Below are positions 32,883 through 44,637 of a stretch of 64,000 bases of DNA, piece by piece; positions within the stretch are counted from its first letter, which is position 1; the number at the start of each line of letters is the position of its first letter. A program made the translations under genes and the position numbers. Origin of the DNA: Laccaria trichodermophora (taxonomy: Eukaryota; Basidiomycota; Agaricomycetes; Agaricales; Hydnangiaceae); contig JACTVC010000027.1 in NCBI GenBank assembly GCA_018417955.1, forward strand, positions 62,001-126,000. Reading direction: 5' to 3'. The notes under the pieces were generated by a model. It saw nothing but the letters and a program-made list of their open reading frames with translations, was not told the DNA's origin and searched no databases.

Positions 32883-34447
32883 TTGTTCATTCTCATGATG
32901 AAGCCCAACGAAGATCGCTACACGACTACAAACCATGGCTCATTCAACAAATTTAATGAAAGCTACAACCACTCCAATAACGACTACTCCATCACAGATA
33001 ACAGTCAACGTATGTCAGACGATGCTGAGCTACAACGTCAAGTCGCTGATATTCACCGGCGTCTACCACTGCAGACGATGCCTCCAATGTCATCGTGAAT
33101 AGTCAAACACTCGCTCCTACAGGTACGGTACAAGTCAATAATTTTGCTTTGATTCCGCAATGGTCCCGTCCTCGCTGCTTCATACGATTAACAGGTGTCT
33201 CGCTATGTCTATCCGGAACTCGTGCGGTGATTCTCACTCGTATTTTGAAATGGGCGGGTTCGAGTGACGAGAGCCCCATATGCTGGCTTCATGGTCCTGG
33301 TGGTGCTGGGAAGACTACCATCGCGGCCACGCTTGCGAAACAGTTCGCATCTGAGGGAAGACTTGCAGGCACCTTCTTCTTTTCTCGAGAATCAGCACTC
33401 CTGGGGCGTCGGACTACCCAAAACCTTGTTCCTACGATCGCATATCAACTTGCCATTTCTCATCCCAACGTCGGTAGGAAAATCCGTCGGGTTATCCAGG
33501 CCCATCCGACTGTTTTCTCTAAGTCGTTGCAGACGCAAATGGAGTGGGTTCTTCTAGCTCCTACTCAGCCTTACACATTCCCTTTGCTTATTGGCCAGAC
33601 ATTCTGGTTATTCCTTGAACTAGCCTCAGCGCTGCTCCCCTTTCTAATTTTTCATTCCGCGTTTGGAAACGTCACGCGAATGGCCCTCCAGACGTGCCGC
33701 ATTTTCTTGCCCATCTTCCCTCTGTCTATGACGCGACCAGATCTGTTGCCCTTGGTGTATTCCCCAACTGGTTGCCTATGATTGTTATCATCGATGGGCT
33801 CGATGAATGCGATGGGAAGGACTCGCTTGAACTTATCAAGATTCTCGCAGGTGGAGAACGGGATTTTTCGATTTCTATTCGCTTCTTCATCACTAGCCGC
33901 GCTGAAGTACCATATCCAAGGAAAATTCAGGCTCTATGCTCGGCGGACGCAGTTCATCGACTTAATGGACTTTATGGCTCATGATGACATTCGCATGTAT
34001 CTTCAGGACGGCTTTTCAGTGGTTTTCGCGGAAAACGAAGGGTATATGAAAGGCGTAGAGAAACCCTGGCCTTCAGCCTCAGACCTAAGAGCACTGGTGG
34101 AGAAGTCTGAAGGTCTATTTGTGTACGCCTCTACTCTTCTCAAATTTGTGGGTAATTTAGACTCGGGAGAAGGTGTCCCCGCCGCACGACTGAAGAGAGC
34201 TATGCTACGACATGACGGATTGAATGGCATTTATCAACAGGTTTTCCGTGACGCCCAACATTCCTCGAAAAATGAGTTCAAACGATTATTTGGCGCGCTT
34301 CTACTGCTCAAATACCCACTTCCTATTGACGATCTCGCACAACTGCTTCGCATTGGTAGTGCCAGTGAGGCCCGACGTCTCCCAAGGGGTCGCAAGGCAA
34401 TCCTCAGATTTCCGGACAATGTCAAGGGCCAGGTTAGTCTCTCGTAG
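32883..34447 (+). pseudogene. broken NACHT-type STAND (NLR-like) gene
   Basis: The nucleotide-binding core is recognisable but split over frames. Walker A (CWLHGPGGAGKTTIAATLAK, near 33280-33340) is in one frame; the Walker B block (MIVIIDGLDECDG then FFITSRAE, near 33778-33905) is in another; and the downstream helical part (FMAHDDIRMYLQDGFS, PSASDLRALVEKSEGLFVYA and RHDGLNGIYQQVFRDA, to about 34420) returns to the first. Two shifts, at roughly 33560-33690 and 33905-33915, and the loss of any repeat region after 34450 mark a pseudogene. Upstream, GSFNKFNESYNHSNND near 32940 resembles the N-terminal linker seen in basidiomycete NACHT proteins. Intact relatives are thought to act in non-self recognition or regulated cell death. 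Confidence 0.78.
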
Positions 34448-36346
34448 ACAGACCACGATACAAGTGAATTTTGTGGATTTGTAGGGTTCACGTGTGTATG
34501 TGGTCTGTTTCATATCACGCCCTCCAAACCGTGTCAGAAAGTTGTTATGTAATCTTCGGACTTTGAAACATCGGTCCGACCTCGTCGCATCGATATATCT
34601 ACGGTTCCTTCAAGATTCCTTCATTGTTCCTTCATTGTCGACGCGACATTCAACGATTTTCGAACACTACACTTCTTGTAACTTTACTTCTTGATTGGAT
34701 TGAACCTTACGGACCTATGCAGATGACCACAGGAGCCCGCTGACCGGACCCTATCGGCCTAGACTCATATGTACCATCGTCAAGAAGATTCTACCAATAT
34801 GGACGGACGGGCTACACCCGGTACAGCTCGAACCTAGTACCTGAAAAAGACCAATCGGCATCGTCATCACACCAACAAAGGGACTAGCCAATAACATCGT
34901 ACACTTCCCACTGTTAAAATGTTTCGTGCTCATGACTTTATAGGTTTTCAAACTGTCAAAACTTAACGCCACTTGCTTCTCATCCATTTCCCTTCCCGCC
35001 TCGAAGATCTTCTTGGCCATTCATGGATCTACTACAGCACCCGCGGAACCGCTCTCTACGACTCTATTATTGATATTCAGACACATATCAATGCTGGGCA
35101 CACTGATGCCCGAGAACTTGCTTAACTAAAGCGACATGAAAAACAATGAACGGCAACAGTTACCGAAGATGAAAACGAAACTCATTCTGTAGATATTAAG
35201 CCCAGATAACCGATAGACCAAATTTCGAGTGAACAACAAATCTTGAATCGCAAACGCGAAGCGATGGAAGACATAGCCAACAGACCGAAGTGCCGACAAG
35301 CACCCAGAGCACCGCAAGCAAGTGTTTCTCATAAAGTGCGAGAACAATATGGCCCACAGTACAAAACACGTCGACGCGGCCTTATCGAAGATCCAAACGG
35401 AAAGGAGAAAAGTATGGAGAATGGCGTCCATAGGGTGAATTTGGGGTGACGCAACAGTTGGGTATTCTCTAGGAGTCGTCCTTACATAGTGTAAATTACT
35501 CACTTCCATCATTGGAATTAATCTGAATTGAATTTGTAGCGACAGGGTGCACTGTAAAGCTATAAACGCGTCAAGAGTACGAGGGACCTACCACAATATT
35601 GACGCGACGCGTTTCAAAGTCCGAAGATTCTCGCTACGTTAGTAGTGGGTCTTGTGGGTCGACCTCGAAAAAAAACTTTGCTCACGTGGACAGTCATGTG
35701 AGTGGAGATCACATGCGCACTTCTCCTTTTTATTCCACTGCCACCATTCTCTGATTGTCCTATGTAGCCACATTACGCCGATCCATATAGAGATCCTTCT
35801 AGCAATTATGGCTCCGAGGGCTCGACATCATCTCACCAGATTATCTATGGAGGACCACCACCTCGGTCGTGTTCAAGGAGCAATAGCGGACCGCTGCCTA
35901 CCAGGAAAAGTTAGAACGTCATTGATCCACGGGAGACAAGCCACCACGAGAGCCTACGAGAGCTGTTGACAAAATTTCACATTCGAAAGTTCCCAATGCA
36001 CAACTGGTAGAATTTGCGTCTTTGGACTAATCCATGTATCTATTTGAGGCTTACTTTTTTTTAGTTCAAACAAACTATCGCGAAGGCCCAAAATACATCC
36101 TTTCATCCATGATCACTTCTTCTTTCATTGTTTCCCTTGTATAAAAGGATCGCGAACTGCGCATTCTTCCCCTCACCTCTCTTTCTTCTCCCCGTCTCTC
36201 TCTCTTCTCGTTGCTGGCGTCATTCCGTCTTTTCTTGACCTGGCGTCTACGTTCTGAGTCGACCTCACTTCTGTTCATCTAAACCTAGACTTTACCTGCA
36301 CATTCCCTTGCTCTCCTCACTTTCTATCAAACTCAAGAAGAACAAC
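34448..36346. other. gene-poor tract upstream of the secreted-protein pseudogene
   Basis: Starts with a 43-base repeat (34511-34553; see repeat entry). ORFs such as 35243-35449 and 35652-35969 have no recognisable content. TGTATAAAAGG near 36138 is a TATA-like box about 200 bases before the secreted-protein start. Confidence 0.35.
34511..34553 (+). repeat. 43-base repeat, inverted partner at 37209-37251
   Basis: CATATCACGCCC...CCGTGTCAGAAAGTTG...ATGTAAT matches the reverse complement of 37209-37251 at 41 of 43 positions; similarity stops abruptly on both sides. The TGTCAG start resembles the boundary of a basidiomycete LTR retrotransposon, so these may be relics of LTR ends (inference). Confidence 0.7.
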
Positions 36347-37069
36347 ATGGCCCCACTATCGTTACTCCTCGTAGCTTTCCTCATGACCGCCACTGCCTAC
36401 CCCGTTAACGCCGGTATGCTCTTTTCTCGTCTTTCTTCGTGCCTTACTGATGAACTTATTTTGCATGATCAGTTCCCCTTGAGGCGTGTCAGGCAGGATC
36501 GTACGACACCCCCAGTGACAAGTCACCTTCCGTCGCCAATTCAACAACCCCAACAGCTGCCGACGTGACGGCGCCCGTTCCGTAAGTGCTTGTTTTCTTA
36601 CCCACGACATACAAAGGAATTTACGGTTTTTTTCCTCTGTTAGTATCGCCACTCTCGTGGCCAACGATGACTCCCCATCCCACGTCATCGACCTGAACAA
36701 AAGTGCCAACTGAACCTCAGCAGACGGCAAGAAAAAGAAACACAAGCACCATATGCATAAGGGGAAGAACGCCACCGCTTCTGCTGTCGCTGCCGAATCC
36801 CAGAACAAAAGCGCCAACTCGACCTCAGTAGACGGCAAGAAGAAGCACAAGCCCGTTATACTAAGGGCGCGAAATGTGTTTTCGAGAAGAACGGTACTGT
36901 TGCTGCCAGATCGGCGAACGGGATTGATGTTTACGCGCGTGAGGTTCAGGAGGATGCTGCTAAGAAAGCAGCCTGTTCGAATACTCCTGGCACTCTGCCA
37001 ACTGGCTGCGAGGAGCTGGCCAAAGGCCGAGTGACGAGCAGCTGTAGCGTGTATTTAACATTACTATGA
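36347..37069 (+). pseudogene. secreted-protein gene broken by a stop and a frameshift
   Basis: Exons 36347-36413, 36473-36581 and 36644 onward splice in frame. The start MAPLSLLLVAFLMTATAYP is a signal peptide. A TGA at 36711-36713 ends the frame after 81 residues. Just beyond, the sequence continues with coding character: a Lys-rich GKKKKHKHHMHKGKNA and an internal repeat in which the matching position of the second copy (near 36815) has TCG, so the stop is a likely substitution. Near 36850 the frame shifts once more into a Cys-bearing tail (KCVFEKNGTVAARSANG, ACSNTPGTLPTGCEELAKG) that stops at 37069. I infer a decayed small secreted protein; a truncated 81-residue product is possible. Confidence 0.7.
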
Positions 37070-38522
37070 AAGTTAAGATAAAACAAAACCTGGCCAACAC
37101 TGAGTAAAAAACAAATGATATAACATTATAAAGTCAATAAGGGCAGAAGAATTCTTAGTACATTAAAGTAGCCGTAGCGGGCCATGCGGCTTGCCGCGCT
37201 ACGTGTTTATTACATAACAACTTTCTGACACGGTTCGGGGGGCGTGATATGCACAGGACTAGGGCCAGGTCACTTTTTTTCATGCATCCTTACAAGACTT
37301 CCTGCTTGAAGAGGACCATTCAAGACAAAACTACATCGATCCCTTGCGTCATCATGTTTATTTGCTTTATGATTGCTTCAGAAACATGGTTTTGAAGTGG
37401 GAATCAATATCAAGCAACCCACCCGTGACCCCTACCTCTGACTTTCTTCGATCCATTTCCAGCTAACTTTATGTTTGCTTGTCGAAGTTGGTGTTATCAT
37501 CTCAAAAAGATCTTGACCTACCATGATGGAAAATCATGGAATGAGCTATCTCATGTCTCATCTTGAGGACGAGATTTTCAAAACTCTTTTTATATCCTGC
37601 TTGAGTTCCCTTGCGACGGATTGGTTTCAAATATGGGCGATTTTTTTTGGGACATCGTTTAGATAGTTGGGCAGGGCTTAAAGATGAGCTGGATTCTGTA
37701 ATTTCCATGTGTCCAGTGAGCTTCAAATTTTGACACATATTTATGCTGACATTGATACAGGACCCAGATAGCGATAATATCTTCAACCTATTGTACGACA
37801 TACGAAAACAAGTTGAAAACCATCAACGCAGCTGTACCTTCCTCACGCAGTCTTCTTTTATAACCTTTCGACCACAAAAGCTATAGTCAGACCCTTCTTT
37901 CGAAATCCCCCTGATTTGTTTCGGTCATTTGCTGAATCTATAAGTTTGTGCATGCCTCTTACAATATCAGCTTCTTACATCCTACGCCCACAAAAGATTC
38001 ACCCAAGAATATGATTGACATTGGTTTACCACTCTGCCTTTTTCGGCCAAACGGTTTGCCGTGGGAGGGTGTTTAGCCACCTTGTTTTTCTGTTGAACCA
38101 TAGCCCTTGGAAGTAAACAATTATTGTCCTTTGCGGGGCATAAGGGTTCGTAGAATGCAGATCGCGATGATCGATGAACGACTACTGTGCCTTTTCTAAT
38201 AATTCTATCATACAAGGTCTCCATTTCAATGGCAACTTGATGACAACAAGGACCCACAATGGAACAACTTTTCTGCCCTGTCGCTCACAAACGGTTGCCT
38301 CTCAACTACCTGGCGTTTAGTTCGGACACAGAGAAGGAAATTAAAGCCTACTCATCCCAACGAGTTGTTGTGGATAGAAAAAGATATGATGGCAACGAAG
38401 TTAATGCGAGTGTTTTCGGAGATAGCGGAGTTGGAAAGCTCCATATGAAGCCTGTCAACAAGCCCACACCTTGCGGCTTCCCCATACCTCCCTAAATTCA
38501 ACATACCGCAGGACGGCTTCCA
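37070..38522. other. gene-poor tract
   Basis: Holds the second 43-base repeat and short ORFs without recognisable content, including an ATG-started 78-codon frame at 38259-38495 that could be a small gene but shows no family features. Confidence 0.35.
37209..37251 (-). repeat. 43-base repeat, inverted partner of 34511-34553
   Basis: Inverted match, 41 of 43 bases. The pair brackets the broken secreted-protein gene at a distance of 2.7 kb. No common target-site duplication is visible, so it is unlikely to be one TIR element. Confidence 0.7.
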
Positions 38523-40876
38523 ATGTCCTTCAGCACTGTATTCTTCCCCGACCCGCCAACTAAAGACTCACTTGCCTCGGCCAGGCTCTCTCTCTCAGCA
38601 ACGCGGACCTCGGCGTCCCAGCTGTCTTCAAAAATACTCGAAGCAGAGTCTGCTCTCGCCCAGCTCATTCGGGAGTCCAGACATGCCATTGAGGAAATGC
38701 AACACGCGTATGGGGCGTTGCAGGATCAGATTTTTAGGACGGAGGCATACTTGAGTGGGATTCGACGTTTACCTGTGGAACTACTTCGGGAGATATTCAT
38801 GTGGTGTTTCAATTCTAATGGATATGAGGCTTCCGCATGGACCCTATCGAGTGTCTGCACGAGCTGGAGGACCTTGGCGTTGGGCATGCCATTAATTTGG
38901 TCAAAAGTGAGTGTTGTCTTTTTTTTTGGTCGTCCTTGAAGCCATTTTGGGATGTGGGCAGAGTGGGGGGGTTGGATTGCGGGGGCGATCGAAACTTGGT
39001 GCTGCTGCCTGCCCCCCACACGCCTTCCACGTTCCTAGACTCTGAGCGGCATGGGTCCTGTCGACTGTCGACTGCTGCCTGTCACTGTCATCTCAGGTCG
39101 CTTCGTCCCTGCGCCTCCGGAGAAGTCGGCCTTTTTACCCGGGTAATCGCTTTACCTTACAAATCTGAGGAGGCTTGGACGAACGCAATCTTCTCCATCC
39201 CGAGAAAGAATTTTTTTCCTCCCATGCTACTTATGTCCTATCTATGATTCAACGTGACTCACCAAACTGGACTTACAGATCCGTTTAATAACCACGCCCC
39301 AATCATCGGCGGATACGATTCGTCTCTGGTTGGAACGTTCTGGGTCTTCTGTACCCTTGGACATCGAGATAGTACTACGCGTCGCCAGTCCTAAAGCCAC
39401 CACTTCGAATTCCAATGCGGATGCGTCCAACATGTCGCGACCGCCAAGAGCGTCGTCCCCGACGCTACCCCCGTACCCTCAAACATCGCACTACGTGGTA
39501 CCGCATCACCCACCGGGAGGGACAGTAACGATTCTCGCGCCGGGGAATGTGCCCCCACCCATCATTATGCCCCACTCGCCCACCCCTCCTCATACCCCTT
39601 CTAGTCCCCACAGTTCCACCACGGATTCGTCGTGTCAATCCGAAAGGAACGAAAGACAGAGACCAGGTATGCATTGGGGCCACATTGCATTCTTTTACCT
39701 CGTGGAACAGATGCATCGATGGGAACGATTTGTATTCCGTTTCGACAAGCAATTCGCCTCGCTAAGTGCGCTGAAGGGCATCAACGGTATGTCCGCCTCC
39801 CAATCACGATACATCCTACTGACGCTTCTTATAGGTGACGCCCCATTGTTGAAGGAATTCGAAGTTACCAGCGCAGAAGCCGCATTCTACACAGAATGGC
39901 CTTGGCTTCCCAACTCTTCGGGACCTATACCCTCGTTACCGAATCTCCGCACTCTGACCCTCCAACACGCACCATTCAAGTGGAACTCCCCCATGCTCCG
40001 CAACCTCAACGTGCTCGTCTTACGCGCCGTTCCAACCCTCCACATCCCTTTTGATAGAATCCTATACATCATTGCCCAGAACCCTGCGTTGACGGAGCTT
40101 TCTCTGCACTTCCAAGGCGTACTGCCCGCCATACTCCCTTTGACGCCCATCACCCTGCAGAACTTGAAGAAACTTAACATAGGCGGGCACTATCTCCTCT
40201 CTTCTGTCGTCGATGCGCTCTCCCTTCCGGTGCTCCAAAACCTGACTATTGATGTGGAGGCACGTGACCCAATCGAAGATACTATCTCTGCCTTGATCAC
40301 ACGGTCCCAAAAACCTCCCATAGAACACCTGTCGATTGCGTATAATTCATCCGCGCAGGCGTTTTACTACGGCCCTGGGGGCGTGGTGATCTCATGGTCT
40401 CTCTTAAACGACTTGCCCTTGTTGAAGACGCTCCAGGTTGGGGGTACACCTTTAGAGGGATTGGTATCGGCCTTGGGCGACCCAGAGGACGACGATAATA
40501 ACCACCCTCCTGCAGTGGGAGGCGGTCCTGCCCATGGTTGGATCTGTCCGAATTTGGAGAAGCTGGGCATGAGGGCTTGTCATGGACATAGTGAGGGAAT
40601 GGGGCGGTTGATACGCATGGTGGAGGCGCGGAATCCGATTCATGCGAATGCGGGTGGGGCTGGGGCGCCTGATCGGCTTAAGGTGTTAGAGATGCATGAG
40701 TGTACGAGCGTGGGTGCGGATATTGTGCAGTGGTTGGAAGGAAGGGTGGGTGTGGTAGTTTGTACGGAGCCAGTATATGACAGGTGCGTTTTTGTGTGCT
40801 TTTTTGTTCTTTCTCCGTGGGCGTTGGTTGATGAGGTCTTTTGTTCTCTAGGTCACTTGGGCATCCATATTTATAA
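38523..40876 (+). CDS. F-box-like protein (coiled-coil plus F-box type)
   Basis: Four exons (38523-38906, 39279-39786, 39835-40783, 40852-40876) give 621 residues; the first intron is unusually long (372 bases). The N-terminus has a helical segment with heptad-like Leu/Ala (SKILEAESALAQLIRESRHA then EEMQHAYGALQDQIFRTEAY) followed by an F-box, IRRLPVELLREIFMWCF, and SSVCTSWRTLALGMPLIWS, the classic agaricomycete arrangement. The rest carries Ser/Pro-rich linkers and leucine-rich segments (SLPNLRTLTLQHAPFKW, LNVLVLRAVPTLHIPF, LQNLKKLNIGGHYLL). I infer an SCF-type substrate receptor. The last short exon, ending DRSLGHPYL, was preferred over read-through because both splice sites are good. It differs from the four small F-box-like genes in this window. 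Confidence 0.82.
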
Positions 40877-42378
40877 AACCGTACCTCAAGGTCCGTTCCG
40901 TGAATTCGTTCTGTGCTCTGTGTATTTTTGTTTCCCAGTATTTTTCTTCTGTCTCTCTATTTATCAGTCCCTTGCATTCCATTCTAGATCTCATCTTGTT
41001 CACTTCATTACGATTTCCCTCCCTATCTTGCAATGATTCCTATTTTATTTCAGCACTCGACAATTCATATCATATACAGCATTCACGCGTCTGGTATAAT
41101 TCTACTCTTACACATTACGTGTTCGCCTCTATTCATCTTCCTCTTTCTCCTCTCATCCGCTTCCGACTCCGTACTTGAGGCCCTCTTTTCCATAATGCCT
41201 CTGTATTTCCTGGCTATCCCGCTTCACCTAAAACGCATATGGCGACGTTATTTACAATTCACATACGTACGCCTTTATCTCTGATAACATTAACTTCACG
41301 ATTACTCTGAATTTGAATAGTATAACGAGTATTTTGGTCCTTTCGTGCGGTTGGCTTTTTGTGTGTGGATCCATCAGCTGCGGATAACGAATACAGATGA
41401 ATATCCAGTGAGACGCGTCCTCTCGGCTACTTTCGTCGATAAACCTTGCGTTGACAGATGGATTTTTAGTACCCCAAAACAAACGATCTGTTAAGATTAT
41501 AGGTACCGGAGTTGCGCGTCAAGATCAATATCTGAAGACATCCGATATAATCAGCAACAAGCCAGCAAATATCCTCGGCGCTGTGTGGAAGGATACGATA
41601 AACGCAATTTACCGGTCGTCGTGGACTCGAGAGAACGAAAGGAGTTTCGGTGTAGAAATGCGTTTGAAAGTGAGTGATTTCTTTAAATGCGTTGAATCAT
41701 TTTTATTTTCATTTTTCAGGCAATCAAAGTTGGCCCCACTTTTGACCAACTTTTGACTCTGACGGTGGCCCGACAATGACTCGGAGGCTCCGCAGAGACG
41801 CAGAAAATTTGGCTCATCATTTTAGAAAGGATATGGTTTCCTCAAGGTTTCCTCCGGCTGTAAACTCTTCATCGGATTGACATTCTGGATTATCTGTGAG
41901 ATGGGTGTTTTTTTTTTTGATAAACATCGCGTCCTTTGCGCGTCCTGTGAAGTTGTATTTCGTGTGACTTTTTCCCACCCTCGACTTTGACGAACACTTC
42001 TCACTCAAATCGCCGAGTCTCAGTCACTTCACACAATGTACTGAACTCAGATCACTAAATCTCTCCACCCGTCCCATCTGCTAGTAATAAGAGATTACCA
42101 GGTATAACGGGCACTCCCAACGCTCAAAGGCAAGACGGTCAAGTATGGACCCATCACTTCCTGAGGTATCATTGAATCATTTTCGGCCACATTCTAATTT
42201 CTTTAGATTCCTGCATTCCTCGAGCTCTGGAATTATCGAATTAACGTCGACTTCTCTGTCCATTACTGTTGAACGCGTTTCTGCCTCCTTGGAGATTCAG
42301 ACATAAGTATCAGGTTACGCCAGGATGACTGCAGTGCCGTTGGGATTAAGCCGTTTGTCGCCTGTTGCTAAGTATGAT
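40877..42378. other. intergenic, no gene seen
   Basis: Pyrimidine-rich 3' flank of the F-box gene, then short frames without family features. The ~100-codon plus frame at 41451-41756 shows no recognisable domain. Confidence 0.35.
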
Positions 42379-43496
42379 TCAACATTCATATTTCGAAGTA
42401 ATACTAACGCGTATCTTCAGCTTTTTCCTACCAGCGAGGAGAGCGCCGACAGCCACTAAAAATGCAACAACAGCAGCAATAATCCCAACTATCACCGCGA
42501 AGTGCACCATGGTTTTCTGATGGGGTGAAGTTGTTTTCGGTGGTGGTGGCCTGTTTGGCCCCCCGAGCGCTTGACTGTTCGACAATGCCAAGGGTGATGA
42601 ATCTGCCGAAGCCTGGGGTCCGGGCTGTGAACTGGTCGACGGCGTTGGCTGTGATCCTATCTCTTCGTTTTGCAGCCCAGATGGCGACACCCCGTCTGCT
42701 GAACCACCATCCCCGAACGGGTTAGTGGTGTTTGAGTTGATCTGGGAGTTGGGGGGCATTAAGCCGACAGGATCTCCAGACATCACAACCGTGAAAAGAG
42801 ATTTTGAAATTGTGGCACAAGGCAAGGTCTGCTTTCAGCGCGATAAACAACAGGTTGATTCACAGAAGGTCCTGGTGGACGTACAAATTCAGAAGGTGGG
42901 ATTGCCTCGAGGTGAGGGGCACAGAAGCTCAGCAAAGCAATTTGATTGGCTAATTTGCTTTGTGACAGTGCGTCCTTCGAAACATTGTCCGCATTGGCCG
43001 CTATCGCAAGCGAAGTCTCCGTCGCACCGTATGACTTAATCGCCCACACACCGAACACAACTCCCGCAGTAATTCCGGCGATTTGGAGGGCATAATTAAC
43101 AATTTCGCTCCATGAAAATACCCAAATCACTGCTGTAGTGCGTTTGTCCTTCCGGTCATGTTCTAGAAGCTTCTCATCGTTCTCTGTGCTAAATTTCTCG
43201 TTGTTGGGTGTATTGCTAGGACCAATGCTTGACATTCTGTCCAAGAGCCCTGGGTGACGATAGACCTCAACGATGGAAGGGCTGCCTACGACGGTAGGGC
43301 TGCCTACGGTGGAAGGGCTGCATAGTATGGAAGGGCTGGGGTCTAGGATGGGAGGGCTCTCGGGGCTTAGTAGGATAGGAGGGCTGCCTAGAGTGATAGG
43401 GCTGGGGCCGAGGATGGTAGGGTTGCCTATGGTGGAAGAGCTGCCTACAGTGGAAGAGCTCCCTATGATGGGTGGGCTTTCTTGGCAGTCACTCAT
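42379..43496 (-). CDS. membrane protein with N-terminal Ser/Pro/Gly repeats
   Basis: Two exons, 43496-42885 and 42831-42379 (53-base intron with a GTACGT donor), give 354 residues. Residues 5-80 are an imperfect repeat of the type S-P-x-x-x-G-S-P (GSSSTVGSSSTIGNPTILG and so on). A hydrophobic stretch near residues 135-155 (SEIVNYALQIAGITAGVVFG) precedes a short conserved-looking ATETSLAIAANADNVSKDAL. After a Ser/Pro/Gln-rich linker, a C-terminal membrane segment (VHFAVIVGIIAAVVAFLVAV) is followed by a basic stop-transfer GRKKLK. I recognise no enzyme domain. Near the end, GTTAGT and CTTAG could define another intron that would extend the tail. Confidence 0.65.
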
Positions 43497-43908
43497 TTGC
43501 AGAGAGTTGGGGAGCTCTTAGTACTATGGGTGCGTCCAAACTTGTTATACGTGCTGATGCAACTTGGATCTCAAACAGATAACGGTATGCTGTGGTTTCC
43601 CTGCACCATGATCTTGCACGGCAATATTTCAGTCAATGAGCGCTCCGATTCCCAAGTTTCCAAGCTGCCAGTGAGCCTGCAGACATTTTTCGGGCCGCTC
43701 TTCTGTCTTCACTCTTGGCTAGCGTCTCAAGGACTTGTCCGATCATTTGGCAAGCGGTTAACGTAATGTTATTTGCCTCAAGCCGACATAGCCCATCAAC
43801 CGAGGACAACGTGCGCAGACGATGAGCATTGAGTACTAGGTAAGTTCAAAAAAGTATTTACTACGCGACTTCACTCAACTTCACTGATATTCGTAAATAT
43901 GAATTTGA
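43497..43908. other. upstream region of the membrane-protein gene
   Basis: No gene supported; short plus-strand frame at 43482-43766 is without family features and overlaps the neighbour start. Confidence 0.35.
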
Positions 43909-44265
43909 TCAACTCGGGTCGTAAATTTCAGATGATGGATCCTCAGTGCGATCCAATTCGTTGTGCTCTCGACGGCCCTGGCACCGGAACACTCTGATTT
44001 CGAGCAAGTGTGGAGTGTTACTCAGGTTCGGGGTCAGTGTAAACTCAGCCTTTTCTCCATTGCCCAATGCCAGATGTAATCTCCTGGAAAGGGTCAAACA
44101 ACCGAGCGTCCGGTGATCAGAGGATGCCGACACTACTATCACTTGTCGGGTTGTTTCAAAACTCTCATTGATCCAACATTGATCCACTGGCAAGCACAGC
44201 TCCGTCAAATCTTCACTAAGTTTCTCCGGACCTTGACCAGTTGAGACTATGGTTTCTCCTATCAT
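43909..44265 (-). CDS. small hypothetical protein
   Basis: ATG-started frame of 118 residues with soluble-protein composition (ELCLPVDQCWINESFETT, RQVIVVSASSDHRTLGCL, LSNTPHLLEIRVFRCQG). No family recognised, no signal peptide or membrane segment. An upstream exon may exist in 44278-44487, where another minus-strand frame starts MRGWLLGLLVYLDK, but I could not join the two by clear splice sites. Confidence 0.35.
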   Translation of the reverse strand: MIGETIVSTGQGPEKLSEDLTELCLPVDQCWINESFETTRQVIVVSASSDHRTLGCLTLSRRLHLALGNGEKAEFTLTPNLSNTPHLLEIRVFRCQGRREHNELDRTEDPSSEIYDPS

Positions 44266-44637
44266 AGCAGTATTTTTTCAGTAATAAGAAAAGGTGAGGA
44301 TGAGGTGGCCGGAATTGCGATGTTGTCGCGATGCAAAACCACGATGAAATTTCGAGCTCCGAATGTAAGAATTCAAGCTCAAGGCCCTTCCCCTCCGCCA
44401 GTTCCTTTTTTGTTTCTGTGACATAAAGATTGAAAAATTTGAAATCTTATCCAAATACACAAGCAGCCCAAGCAGCCATCCACGCATGCTATTGCTCGAC
44501 TCTTTGTCAGGCCTACGACGCCCAGCAAATCCATTATGATTTGATTGTAAACTTGGGTGTTATGTAAAGGATTATTATTGGCTTATTATTATAAACCTGC
44601 ATCTGATCTTTATTTCTGTAGTCGACTTTTCACAGCC
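44266..44637. other. promoter region of amidase 1
   Basis: AT-rich just before the amidase start (TTATTATTATAAACC near 44581), which may serve as a TATA element. No further gene is certain. Confidence 0.35.

Noticed and set aside
36362..36850. 162-codon minus-strand frame
   Set aside because: It opens only because the plus-strand secreted-protein exons and introns are complementary; no ATG context or family support.
34511..37251. The 43-base inverted pair as terminal repeats of one DNA transposon
   Set aside because: No target-site duplication at the outer flanks and no transposase inside; LTR-boundary relics explain them better.
38259..38495. 78-codon ATG-started frame
   Set aside because: No family features, no conserved splice sites and an isolated position; kept only as a remark.
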